Assembly (NCBI RefSeq): GCF_022605165.1
Contig: NC_063070.1
Coordinates: 1,612,001 to 1,676,000, forward strand
DNA length: 64,000 bases
Source: Purpureocillium takamizusanense
Taxonomy: Eukaryota; Ascomycota; Sordariomycetes; Hypocreales; Ophiocordycipitaceae
Direction: 5' to 3'
The notes under the pieces are model-generated. The model made no database searches. It was not told the DNA's origin and saw nothing but the letters and a program-made list of their open reading frames with translations. How positions within the stretch are numbered: the first letter of the stretch is position 1; every line of letters starts with the position of its first letter. This document shows positions 55,117 to 64,000 of this stretch, piece after piece. The position numbers and the translations under genes were made by a program.

Positions 55117-57704
55117 GAACATCGATTGCCATGGAACCAGCCTGTGCGTGCAGCGGGCGGGCAGACGGCGCGCTTGTCTGGTGCTTGCTTTCCAGGCTCC
55201 CTGGCCGGGCCGACAGCGCCATGGGCTGGCCTGACAGGCTTGGCAGCTCGTGGCCTCAGGGGGGGCATTGGGCTCGGCGCCGATAGAAGTTGCGTAGGAT
55301 GAGGTGGAAGCTTCCACGAGATCCTTCGGTACGTACACCGTGTTCCTCGCCCAGAGGGAAGGGGCGAGGAAGGGGAGCAACAGCCTTACCTGCCGTAGCC
55401 TCGGGGGTTGCTCGTTGCTGCAACACAGTAGGCCGCTCGTCTTGCGAGCCAGAGCTTGCAGCTACCTCATCCACCTTGCACTCGAACATTCCGTCACACC
55501 TAGGTACCTTCTTCCATCAAGGAAATCGGCCGCCACGGGGCCCCACGAATACCTGGCTCGGGCGTCGCCGTCTGAGGCCGACCAGTTGCTCCACTGGGGA
55601 GGATCGTGTCCCTGCGGACGGTGGAGCCGAAGCAGAGGCCATCCTCAGCTCGCCCCAGAAGGCGCCTCCACCTCCTCCGTGTTGTTGCCGTCGTGCACGC
55701 ATAGCTCGAGCCCACACGCGAATGAGTCGCCGACGGAAGCACAGCTGTCTCACTCCGTGGGGACTGAGCACCAGCTGCTGCTGCTACTGCTGCTTCACAT
55801 GACAGTTTTCAACGGCGCCACCAAGAGCCCATCCCGCGTATGCGCTGAGATGGTGCGCTGACAACTTAATAACACGACTTCGGTCAGTTCTGTCTGAAGA
55901 ATCACCAGGTGGTGTCTGGGACAGAAGGGACTGGCCGAGACTGGCCCAGGTGCCGCCGCCATCTGAACTCTGAATCTACCATTCCGTCTGCTTGCTTGCT
56001 GCCAGGGGAGGGCGCTCCAGGACAGGACTGAAAAGCTTGTCTTTCTGGGCTCCCCTGCTCCCAATCTCCTTTTGGGGGGGGCCGCTGTCAACTAGAGTTA
56101 CAAGCCAAGCCCAAGGCAGCACTCTGGTGGGCTGCTCACGATCTCCCCAAGCACGTGCGATTGCCGTGCGCACTTGCGCTTCAGACATGTGGTAGACTGG
56201 CGCGTCCTCGTGGGCTTGCTGGTCCGCCGTGCATTGACCGCGGAACAATTGGGCGAATGTCGCAGGCGCAGGGAAATAAAAATAAGAAGAGACATCAATC
56301 AAGCTGCACAATGGAACGGGAACGACAGTTACACACGAGCTGGAAGGCGGTTGTTACCCCCGAGGGGAAGGGGGGAGGGGCGGACGTGCACCGCGCTCTG
56401 CCGCGCGCGCGCGCTCAGTCTCCCGTTTCCGGCGCCCGGGAAGTACTAGGTAGGCAGCCTTTTACATCGTCGACGACTTGACGACACACAAAACAGAAGG
56501 AAACCTGCTGCTCGAGCCCCCGCGCCCGATCGACGGCGCCTTTCTCGCCGTTCTGGAGCGAGCACCCAGCCTGTGCTGTCGATCCTCGTCTCGGCCGTTC
56601 GGGCGTGAAGGGCGAATGCGGCATGGCGGGGGCGGCTCACCGATGACATTGACAGCCTTCGGCGCCTGTGACGGGGGATGGATGCCCGGATTTGATGGAC
56701 CTCAGGGCCGGACTGGCCACTAGTAGGGCCGCCACTGGAGCACAGCACAGCAACCTACTCGAGCTGGAGCCCTGACAGCGATGAGCCGAGCTGCTTTCAA
56801 GCTCTCAGCAGACGGGGGTTGGCCGCCAAGTAACCGCGCTGTGGGGGAGCCTCCTCTTTTGGGCAATTTGCCTTGTCTGCCCAGCCGGCCAATGCCGCCA
56901 GTTCCTTCCTGGGTTGTGTGCGCGCGCGCTGTCAGCGGAGGCTGTAGCCATCCCAGTGAGGATGCAACGACGCAGGAAGCCTGTTCGTCAATTGACGGCG
57001 GATGGAGGCTATCCATGCCACCCATCCTTCCCCATCCATCCACCTCACCTCACCAACCACCACGGCCTCCGTGGCGCTCCATCAAGTTGCAACGCTCACG
57101 CCCTCCCCGGCCCTCCCACGCCCCACGCCACCCTCTTCTCCATCGCCCCATCGCTCACCCCGGTCTGCGCCCACCTCCTCCTCCTCCACCCGACCACCCG
57201 AACGACGGCAACGACGACGGCCGCCAGCTTGCTTGCACGCCTCGCCTCCTCCCTCTCCGGAGCAACGAGAGCAGTGGGCCTGCGAAGAAGGTACTACTAG
57301 TACACACACTCTCGGCTATCCTTAGCCTACGCGCGAGGGGGGGCGTGTGGAGAGAACGAGAGAGAGGCGCTCAAGCCGAGACTTTGCCTGTAAGGTTGCA
57401 TGGAACTAGGTCCTCCGTGCAGACAGCAACGGATCGAACTAAGAAAGTATCCAAAAGATCCTCCCATCCATCCCCGGGAGGCAGCATGACCCTCTACGGA
57501 AGGCTGGCCGTCATCCGTCCTCGTCGTCGACCTACATAAAGCCGACCACCCGTCTGCCGCTCGACCTTCGGTTTTCCTTCACCTCTTCTCTTTCTCCCTC
57601 ATCATCCACTCGCTCATCAGCCAAAAGTACACTCGTTGTTCTTACACTAAATCATACACATAACAACACACACATAGCACACACACCTCTCCACAACCTT
57701 CACA

Positions 57705-58327
57705 ATGAAGTTCACCGCCGCCGCTATCGTCGCCTTCGCCGCCCTGGCCAGCGCTCAGACGCTCGCCGACATCCCGTCGTGTGCTATACCCTGCCTCGAC
57801 AGCTCCATCAAGAAGAACACTGAGTGCAGCACCACGGACGTCTCTTGCATCTGCAAGAGCTTTGACAAGATCCAGGGTGATGCCACCACCTGCGTCATTG
57901 ACAAGTGCGGCACCGACGCAGCCCTTAGTATGTCTTCTCCCTCCTGTTAATGTGGTAGTCCCTTGACCACGGCGTGAGCTCTTACTGACGTGCTTCACTT
58001 GCAGACAAGGTCCTCCCTGCGGCTACGGCTCTCTGCAAGAACGGCGGCGGCGGCGGCTCTTCCGCCCCGGCCTCGTCCTCTGCTGCTGCCTCCACTTCCT
58101 CGGCCCCGGCCTCGTCCGCCCCTGCCTCGTCCTCTGCTCCGGCGACCCAGAGCGGCAGCGCCTCGGCCACCGGCTCTGCTCCCGCCACCACCCTGAAGCC
58201 CACCGGCCCCAGCCAGACGGGCAACGGCACTCAGCCCACCTCGTCTTCCCCCGTCACTGCCGGTGCCGCTGGCTTCGCCCCCGTCGGCGGTCTCGCCATG
58301 CTGGCTCTCGGTGCCCTGGCTCTGTAA
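57705..58327 (+). CDS. CFEM-domain GPI-anchored cell-wall protein
   Basis: Two exons, 57705-57927 and 58005-58327, give 181 residues; the 77 bp intron restores 'CGTDAALNKVLPAATALC'. Residues 1-17 are a signal peptide. The CFEM domain has all eight Cys (26, 30, 41, 48, 50, 63, 68, 85) in the standard spacing, with Asp45 in 'CSTTDVSCIC', the position that coordinates haem iron in Candida Csa2. A Ser/Ala/Pro-rich linker with 'SSAPASS'-type repeats follows, then a hydrophobic end ('GGLAMLALGALAL') for GPI attachment. Such proteins sit in membrane or wall and serve haem/iron capture, adhesion or host signalling. A long C/T-rich leader upstream suggests strong expression. Confidence 0.92.
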
Positions 58328-59243
58328 GGACCTCAGCTTATGGTTGTGAAGAAAGGCCGCGCGCCTCCCTAGGCATTACGAGCATGAACCCATGCACGAA
58401 GGCTGCGAAGGGGCGTCTCATCACGTTGGGAAGCGTGGCAGTCTCGTCACAGACGAGAGGCTCGTCTCTGACGTGGTGCTGATAGACGGCAATGTTGTGT
58501 ATGCGTTTGGATCGGGTCAGGGACTCACCTCGACAGAGGGATACATGGTACTCGAAGACAGAATAACCACCAGTATACTGGCTAATGATAATTGCAACTC
58601 TGTATATTCATGTCGCTCGCTCGATACGCTCTGCCGCTTTGTGACATGATGTACTCTGTACCCTCCCCCCCGTCCATTTTGAACCGAGTGCCGCGGAAAC
58701 AACCTTGCACCCTACGTGCACACGCTGACCAAAAAAAAAAAAACAACCGGACACTTGACGCACGTCGATTGAGTCTGCTTGGGCAGGTACCACCGCAAGA
58801 CGCCACCGAACAGGCGAAGGCGCTGGTCTCTGTCTTTTTCCGTCGGCGCCTCACAGCTGGTCGTGCATTCTTGCGTACTAGCTCAGCCACAATGGCGTCG
58901 GTCGTGGCACGCACCTGCGCTGACGAGCCAGCATCTGCTTTTACTCGCACTCGCGCAAAACAGACTTTTTTGTTGCTGTCTGCATCATCAAGCCTCAGAA
59001 CCTTGTGTGTGTGCGTGTGTGTGTGTGTGCTTCCGAAGGGGAATTTGGGGGGGGGGGGGGGCGGGGGTTGGCCCAGCCATCGCGCGGGACACAGCAGCAG
59101 CCACCCAAAGATAGATCGCATCCGGGCCCAAGGACCTCCCGCTCTCTCCGTCTCTCGTTTTTCTCAACTTTTGTCCCATCCATGGCAACCAGCAAGTGGC
59201 GGCGTGTCCTCAAACCATCGTGCATGCGTGCATTGGGCGGGCG

Positions 59244-59270
59244 GTAGTAGTAGTAGTAGTAGTAGTAGTA
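59244..59270 (+). repeat. (GTA)9 microsatellite
   Basis: Nine perfect GTA units between genes. Confidence 0.9.
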
Positions 59271-61135
59271 CCTTAGTCAGTAGCAGAAACGCGATTCATT
59301 TGTTGCATTCGGCACGTTGCGAAATATGTACGAATCGCTGCAAGTATCCTTCGTTGGATAGGCGGCCCAATTGGGACACTGGCGGGCTCATGTCTGCAAT
59401 TGAGAAGGGTCGGATTGGCAAACGAGCTGCGGGTTTCGTCTCTGTGCAGTTACTGTACTGTACAAGGCACGTATGTATGTATGTACGTGCGGATCACTCT
59501 GTGTTGGGAAGCAGGTGCCGGTTGCATGTGCACTGAGGCGCCTTGAAGTCACTTGCAACTGGGCAGCACCGCATGTGGGAAGCGCACGTACGAACATACG
59601 GGCAAAGAACAAGGGTGCGGGAGTAGGTACCCTAGACTCATACGATATTGACGTTCGTTGGTCGTCCAATTCCCTGATCTCCAGGCTCGACGGCCAGTTA
59701 GGCGGTTAGGCGGTGGTTCGCTGGTTTCGTCACCGGGGTAGGGCCGGCAAAGGCGGCGACGACGGTCATAGCGGGTTTGTTGGGAAAGGGCCAGCTATAC
59801 GGAGGCCTAGAACAGAGGGGCATCGTGGCACTGGACAGATAGGTAGCCTTTCCGATGCATTGGGAACCGAAAAGAAAAGCAGAAGAAGAGGCAGACAAGA
59901 AAGAGCCTGTTGCCCTCGCCAACGGGTATTGTGGCTTTCGGGGGTAGTACTGTACTGTAATATCTCCCATGCCAAAGTCCGTTGGGAGAGTTGGTCGCAT
60001 TACTCTTGGCCGGTCACGTCAGCCCGGCAGTTGCTGTGCAGCCAGACCTACAACAGGATCCCCCCCCCCTATAACCTTGGAGCGCCGGCTCTCCGGGATG
60101 TTCAAGCTACGTTATCCCCTATCCCGCGGTTGTGCGTGTCCATAGCCATAAGACGGTCAAGCGGTCACCATGCACCGCAGGTACTATTAGGCATTATAAT
60201 GTATGCAGTGCCTAGTACCTAAGGTTCATACACTAGGTGCTACTGCATTGAGAAGTAGGAACACCGCAGTCTCTCACCCACTCTTCTGGACGGACCAGCG
60301 GGCGCCGCGACGAGGCGGCTTGGGGGTGGTGGGGTGGTGGACGCGCGGTAGGTACGTGCGCGCGGGGAGGATGAGGTCCTTCGTATATGTCTGAGAGAGC
60401 TGAGGAACAAGATGCAGCGGCGGTTGGGTGCCGACGCCGAAGGGCATGTCCTTTCCATTGGGGGGGAAGGGAAGGGGGAGGGGGGGGGGGTTCCTCGGTC
60501 AATAATACCCCTGCATTCGTTGATGAGGTTCCAGGTTGCTGGCCGCGTTGGCTTGGCGACCTGCCAGTTCCCGCGAATGGGGGGAAGGGGGTTTGCTTGC
60601 CTTGCCTTGCCTTGCTGGCGCGGCAGGCTCAGCTCGTGTTGGGAGGCAGGCGTGGGCAGCGGTCCAGTGACGACGGATCGTGCAGTCGGCGAACAGTGCG
60701 CTCGTCCACCCCATGGGTTAGGAAACTGCGAAAAACGTCTGTGGCGCGACGATGAGTCCATGTCAGGACGCAGAGTGGCCTGGTGCGGCTTCGAACCCAG
60801 GTAGAGTACGAATGTAGTCACAGTGTGATGGAAATAAAACAGCCATTCTCTTTTGCGAGGTAGGTAACTGTAATTCGCCATTTTCAATCATCACTGCCCC
60901 GCAAGGATTGTATGTGGTATGTACGCTCTCACTCGGCTCGTGCCGCGGCCGGGCGGATGTTGCAATCCTGCCTGATAGTCAGCCCGCGCGGGACGCAATG
61001 TAGCATTGTGCAATGCCTGTTTTGCTCGGGGAAAAAAAAATGTAACGCATACACTACAGCAGGGCGTATTAACACTGTGGCATACTTCTTCGTATGTAGG
61101 TATGTACTGTACAATGTACCAACTGACGTGAAACA

Positions 61136-61162
61136 TAGGTACCTACCTACCTTAGGTACCTA
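61136..61162. repeat. Paired TAGGTACCTA palindromes
   Basis: Two perfect 10-base palindromes lie 7 bp apart within a longer ACCTACCT-rich stretch. The same palindrome occurs at 38740-38749. Confidence 0.8.
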
Positions 61163-62644
61163 CCTGTAGCTGGCCTGGATAATCAAACCACCTCACCTGT
61201 TCGAGATGTGCCCCTCCGTCTAGGTTGCATTCGTTGCACGGCAGTGAGTGCAACGATCGACACCAGGGCCCGATTCATGTCCCTCTGGCAATGATCCAAG
61301 CGCGCGCGCGGCCCCTTCTCGAGCCCTGCCACTCGTACTTGGCCTGCGTCAACGGACGTCAGATTTTTTTTAGCTTCGGTGGTGCTGCCTTGGTCAGAGG
61401 TCGTTAGCCTTCACGGCTTGCAGGCCGTGGCTGCATGAGACCGGCTGGCCGGCCACGCGCGTGCCGCCTTCCCCCTCAAGGGCGAGCGAGCCGTCGCACT
61501 GCAGTGCATGTTACCGCGACTCGGCGAGGCTTGGCCCGATGCGGGGGCGGCGGCGTCGGCGATGATGCCCATGATGATGACGACGACGACGAAGACTGGT
61601 TCTATAACGGCGCCGCCGGTCGATATGTGTCTCGGGCGCAGTGCGACAGCATAGGCGGCCGTGCCGCGAGAATACATGCATATGAGTCGTTTCACCTCGC
61701 ACCCACTCGCCATGCTCTTTCAACGACCCGGACGTTGCGGCGCATCGTCGTGGTGACCGCTGTAGGTAGCCTCCGGCTCAGCGTCAGGTCGCTCTAGTGT
61801 CACCAGTCGTCTACGCGGCCCCCAGCTGGGAACAATGACCCTGTCCGCCATCACGGCCACTACCGATCAGTGCTTTCGCAAGGCCAGGCAGGGTCGGGTA
61901 AGGCAAAGCAAGTGCAAGACGAACTGCGGCTTGACACTCACCCATTGACCCCCCATCGATCAGTTCATCCCCAGCGGCCGGTGGTGCCGCGGGCTGGTCC
62001 GTCAAAGAGCGGGCTTGCCTTCCTGGCTGGAGCACAATTCCGTGGATCAATGCCACCCGGGGCCCCGTTGCAGATCTGTGCGACGCGTTGCGGCCGGCCA
62101 AGCTCCGCCTGCTGTCCGGCCGTCGCGTCGCGAACCGTACGAAGTACAATATCGATGTCAGGGAATCAATGGGTTGCCGATTCATGCCTCCGCGCGACAT
62201 ATGTTTAGAATTTCCATGTTCTCTTTTAAACGCATGTGACGATCAAGTGGCTCGTCTCTCAGAAGCCAACCCTTTGGCTCGCCCGAGGCCGCATGAGGTC
62301 TTACCGTCACAACGGGCGACGCAGGACGCCGTCCCGATATCTCGGGAGGCAACGCGAGCCTTCCGACATGATTACACCGTGCGGACTTGACAGGTTACAG
62401 CGCAGGCGCTTGTACGAATGTATGCATGCACGCTGCCATTTATCGTTGGGCGCTTGAATGTCGGATCGCGCCGCCCGCGCATCGAACGATGTTGGGGTCT
62501 CCTTGGTCTAGCAACTCCCCTCGGTCTATCAACGCTGTTTCCGTGTCTACAATTCGTATAAAGGAAAAGATCGCATGCGCGCACGCCGTTACTCGTCGGG
62601 ACATGCCCGTACCCAACGCAATGGGGCCAGTTGCCTCCCACCAA

Positions 62645-63842
62645 CTACACCTTCATGCCTCGCTCAATCTCGTCCACCCAGCCGCATACCCTCTTCGCCA
62701 CGATCCAGCTGTTATCTATCCAGCTCCGAAAGTTAGCTCATAGTAGTAGTATGTAGATAACTGCAGGCTTCATCAGTTCAAGCAGCGGAATGAAGTGGCA
62801 ACGTACGCTCTGTCGTGCAGAATGCATGCGGGAGACCGCCGCCCTCGTCCACCGCGATGCTCGTCGCCCCACCCCTTTTGCCATGCTGCCTCCTCCGCTC
62901 GATGAACTCGTCCCGCGCGTGGTCGGCAACCCAGTGGTCCCTCTTGCCGTAAAAGAGAAAGAACTTGGGCGTCGTCTCAGATGTCGCCGCCCCGTCGCGG
63001 CCCTTGGCGTCATCCTCCTTGGATACCTCCCACAGCTCCTCTCCCCACGTCTCCTCGCGCACGCCGTCCAGCTCCGACAGGCCGAGATGCAGCGCCTGAC
63101 GGATCCCGTCGCGGCTTTTGAGCCACTCGGCCGTGACGGCGGCCGCATGCGCCGAGAAGCCCATGAAGCGCTCGATGAGCCACCGCAGCGCCCCTTCCGT
63201 CCAGGGCGCGAGTGCGAGGCGGGCAATGTGTGGCGCGACGGCAGCGAGGCCGGGGACATCGCGCAATGCCTGCACCCGCCGCCCGCTCGGGGAGGCTCCG
63301 ATGGACACGATGGTCGGGAAGAGCAGGAAGCCGTGGCGCAGACGGAGGTGCGACGACCCTCCGGATGGAGTCTGCGCGTGACGGTGAAACACCTCGAGAG
63401 CAATGTACGAGCCGATGGAATGCCCCGCTAGTATGACAAAGTCATACGGAATCCGGGGGGCTTGTTGCATGTTGTCGGCCGGACCCGGCGGCGGAGGACA
63501 GTCGGCGGCGGCGGCGGCGGCGGGATCCCGGCCACGGCTCCGTGCGGCCACGTCGCTGTACATGGCGTCAATCTGCCCGTTCAGGTCCCACGGCTGCGGA
63601 CCCCCGGCCCGCCCGGGCGCGGCAAACGGCTCATGCTCGGCATCGCTGAAGCCAAGGAGGTTTCTGCCGTAGATGTCGTACGCGGTGCGCGGGCCAGCCG
63701 CCGCGGCGTCGAGCATGCCGTGCAAGGCGCCGAGGAAGTCGGCATAGTATCCGACGAGACCTGGATTGCCGCAGATGAAGTAGATGAGCGCGCGGCGGTT
63801 AGGTGATCGGATTCCGGAGGGGTGCCATATTGAGGATATCAT
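62645..63842 (-). CDS. Lipid-droplet-associated hydrolase (LDAH-like alpha/beta hydrolase)
   Basis: Two exons, complement of 62807-63842 and 62645-62715, give 368 residues. Without splicing the frame ends in an atypical tail; the 91 bp intron (62716-62806, GTACGT donor) restores 'HAFCTTEHNSWIVAKRVCGWVDEIE'. The domain starts with 'ALIYFICGNPGLVGYYADFL', the N-terminal signature of LDAH/UPF0554. The nucleophile elbow is 'LAGHSIGSYIAL' with Ser142, the acid is probably the Asp in 'FYGKRDHWV', and the base is the His in 'GLPHAF'. An Ala/Pro-rich insert lies at about 100-125. LDAH proteins sit on lipid droplets and affect cholesterol-ester or triglyceride turnover; the true reaction is debated. 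The start at 63842 is the first Met of the frame; an earlier exon cannot be excluded. Confidence 0.87.
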
Positions 63843-64000
63843 GGCGCGGCGCCCGCGATACCGTGACCGTCTGCTGGGCTTGTGGGGTGTAGGTGTGTGT
63901 GACGCGGAAGTAAGTCGATGCGTGGATGGGATCAGAAGTTCAGAACATGGGAGGTGGCGCCGTTGCCTGTGTGGGGCGGGCCGCGATGCACATGTCGGCG

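Larger units (their letters stand above)
52735..57704. other. 5 kb gene-free region with microsatellites and a bacterial-looking patch
   Basis: No spliced or unspliced gene could be supported. It holds TACGAAGTA copies at 52935-52943 and 54170-54178, the (GT)25(GA)17 array, C16 at 55101-55116 and a segment at about 54776-55086 with bacterial-like codon texture. The last 700 bp, rich in CCATCC/CT blocks, lead to the CFEM gene; ACATAAAG near 57534 may be its TATA-like element. Confidence 0.6.
58328..62644. other. 4.3 kb gene-free region
   Basis: No gene supported; frames such as 58592-59536 are low complexity. It holds a (GT)n stretch near 59007-59028, G15 at 59047-59061, (GTA)9 at 59244-59270, C10 at 60060-60069 and G11 at 60480-60490. 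Two TAGGTACCTA palindromes lie at 61136-61145 and 61153-61162, and TACGAAGTA at 62138-62146. It lies between the 3' ends of the CFEM and hydrolase genes, an unusually long convergent spacer. Confidence 0.6.

Noticed and set aside
56781..57539. 252-codon open frame on the plus strand
   Set aside because: Low-complexity Pro/Ser/Arg composition with overlapping open frames; it looks like promoter/leader DNA of the CFEM gene.
58592..59536. 314-codon open frame on the plus strand
   Set aside because: It runs through poly-A, (GT)n and G15 simple sequence and shows no domain.
60775..60805. A B-box-like GGTTCGAAGCC on the minus strand, possible tRNA
   Set aside because: The T stem does not pair and no A-box is found at a suitable distance.

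Overview
This window is chromosomal DNA of a filamentous ascomycete, most likely a Sordariomycete and plausibly Hypocreales. The reasons are short 46-148 bp spliceosomal introns, GC-rich coding regions, long gene-poor spacers, and fungus-typical families (CFEM, HET, AA1-like, GPI-anchored phospholipase B, Dal5/Tna1-type MFS carriers). No rRNA, canonical tRNA, CRISPR or bacterial operon was found. I assign 20 protein-coding genes, one of them cut by the left edge. Sixteen are spliced. I worked out 30 introns by joining frames at GT/GC...AG sites; every joined model keeps an open frame to its stop.

Layout. 1-14 kb: the N-terminal part of a secreted putative six-hairpin glycosidase (-), an allantoate-permease-type MFS carrier (-), a seven-exon L-amino-acid oxidase (+), a HET-domain protein (+) and a GH127 beta-L-arabinofuranosidase-like enzyme (-). 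15-21 kb: three co-directional (+) genes, an SGNH hydrolase, an FAD-dependent amine-oxidase-like protein and a membrane-anchored SAM methyltransferase. The last two are 280 bp apart and are the best candidate for an undescribed functional unit. 22-34 kb: secreted GH64 beta-1,3-glucanase (+), BAR-domain protein (+), cyclin H of TFIIH/CAK (+), secreted GH30 endo-beta-1,6-glucanase-like enzyme (+) and a second MFS carrier (-). 36-41 kb: LPAAT-family acyltransferase (-) diverging from mitochondrial NAD(H) kinase (+), then a secreted AA1-like protein (+). 44-53 kb: GPI-anchored phospholipase B (+), an unrecognised four-helix membrane protein (-), a Gfo/Idh/MocA oxidoreductase (-) and a GST/metaxin-like protein (+). 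57-64 kb: a GPI-anchored CFEM protein (+) and a lipid-droplet-associated hydrolase (-), separated by long gene-free DNA.

Function. The window mixes housekeeping genes (cyclin H, NADH kinase, BAR protein, acyltransferase, lipid droplet hydrolase) with an outward-facing set: glucanases, arabinosidase, phospholipase B, CFEM, AA1-like protein and carriers. The outward set fits a fungus that digests other fungi, plants or animals.

Non-coding DNA carries notable signals. A nonamer (TACGAAGTA or its complement) recurs ten times, always between genes. Other signals are TAGGTACCTA palindromes, many poly-G/C tracts up to 23 bases, a compound (GT)25(GA)17 microsatellite, a tRNA-like A-box/B-box/T10 element near 24.1 kb, and a 0.3 kb patch near 54.9 kb that reads like bacterial DNA.
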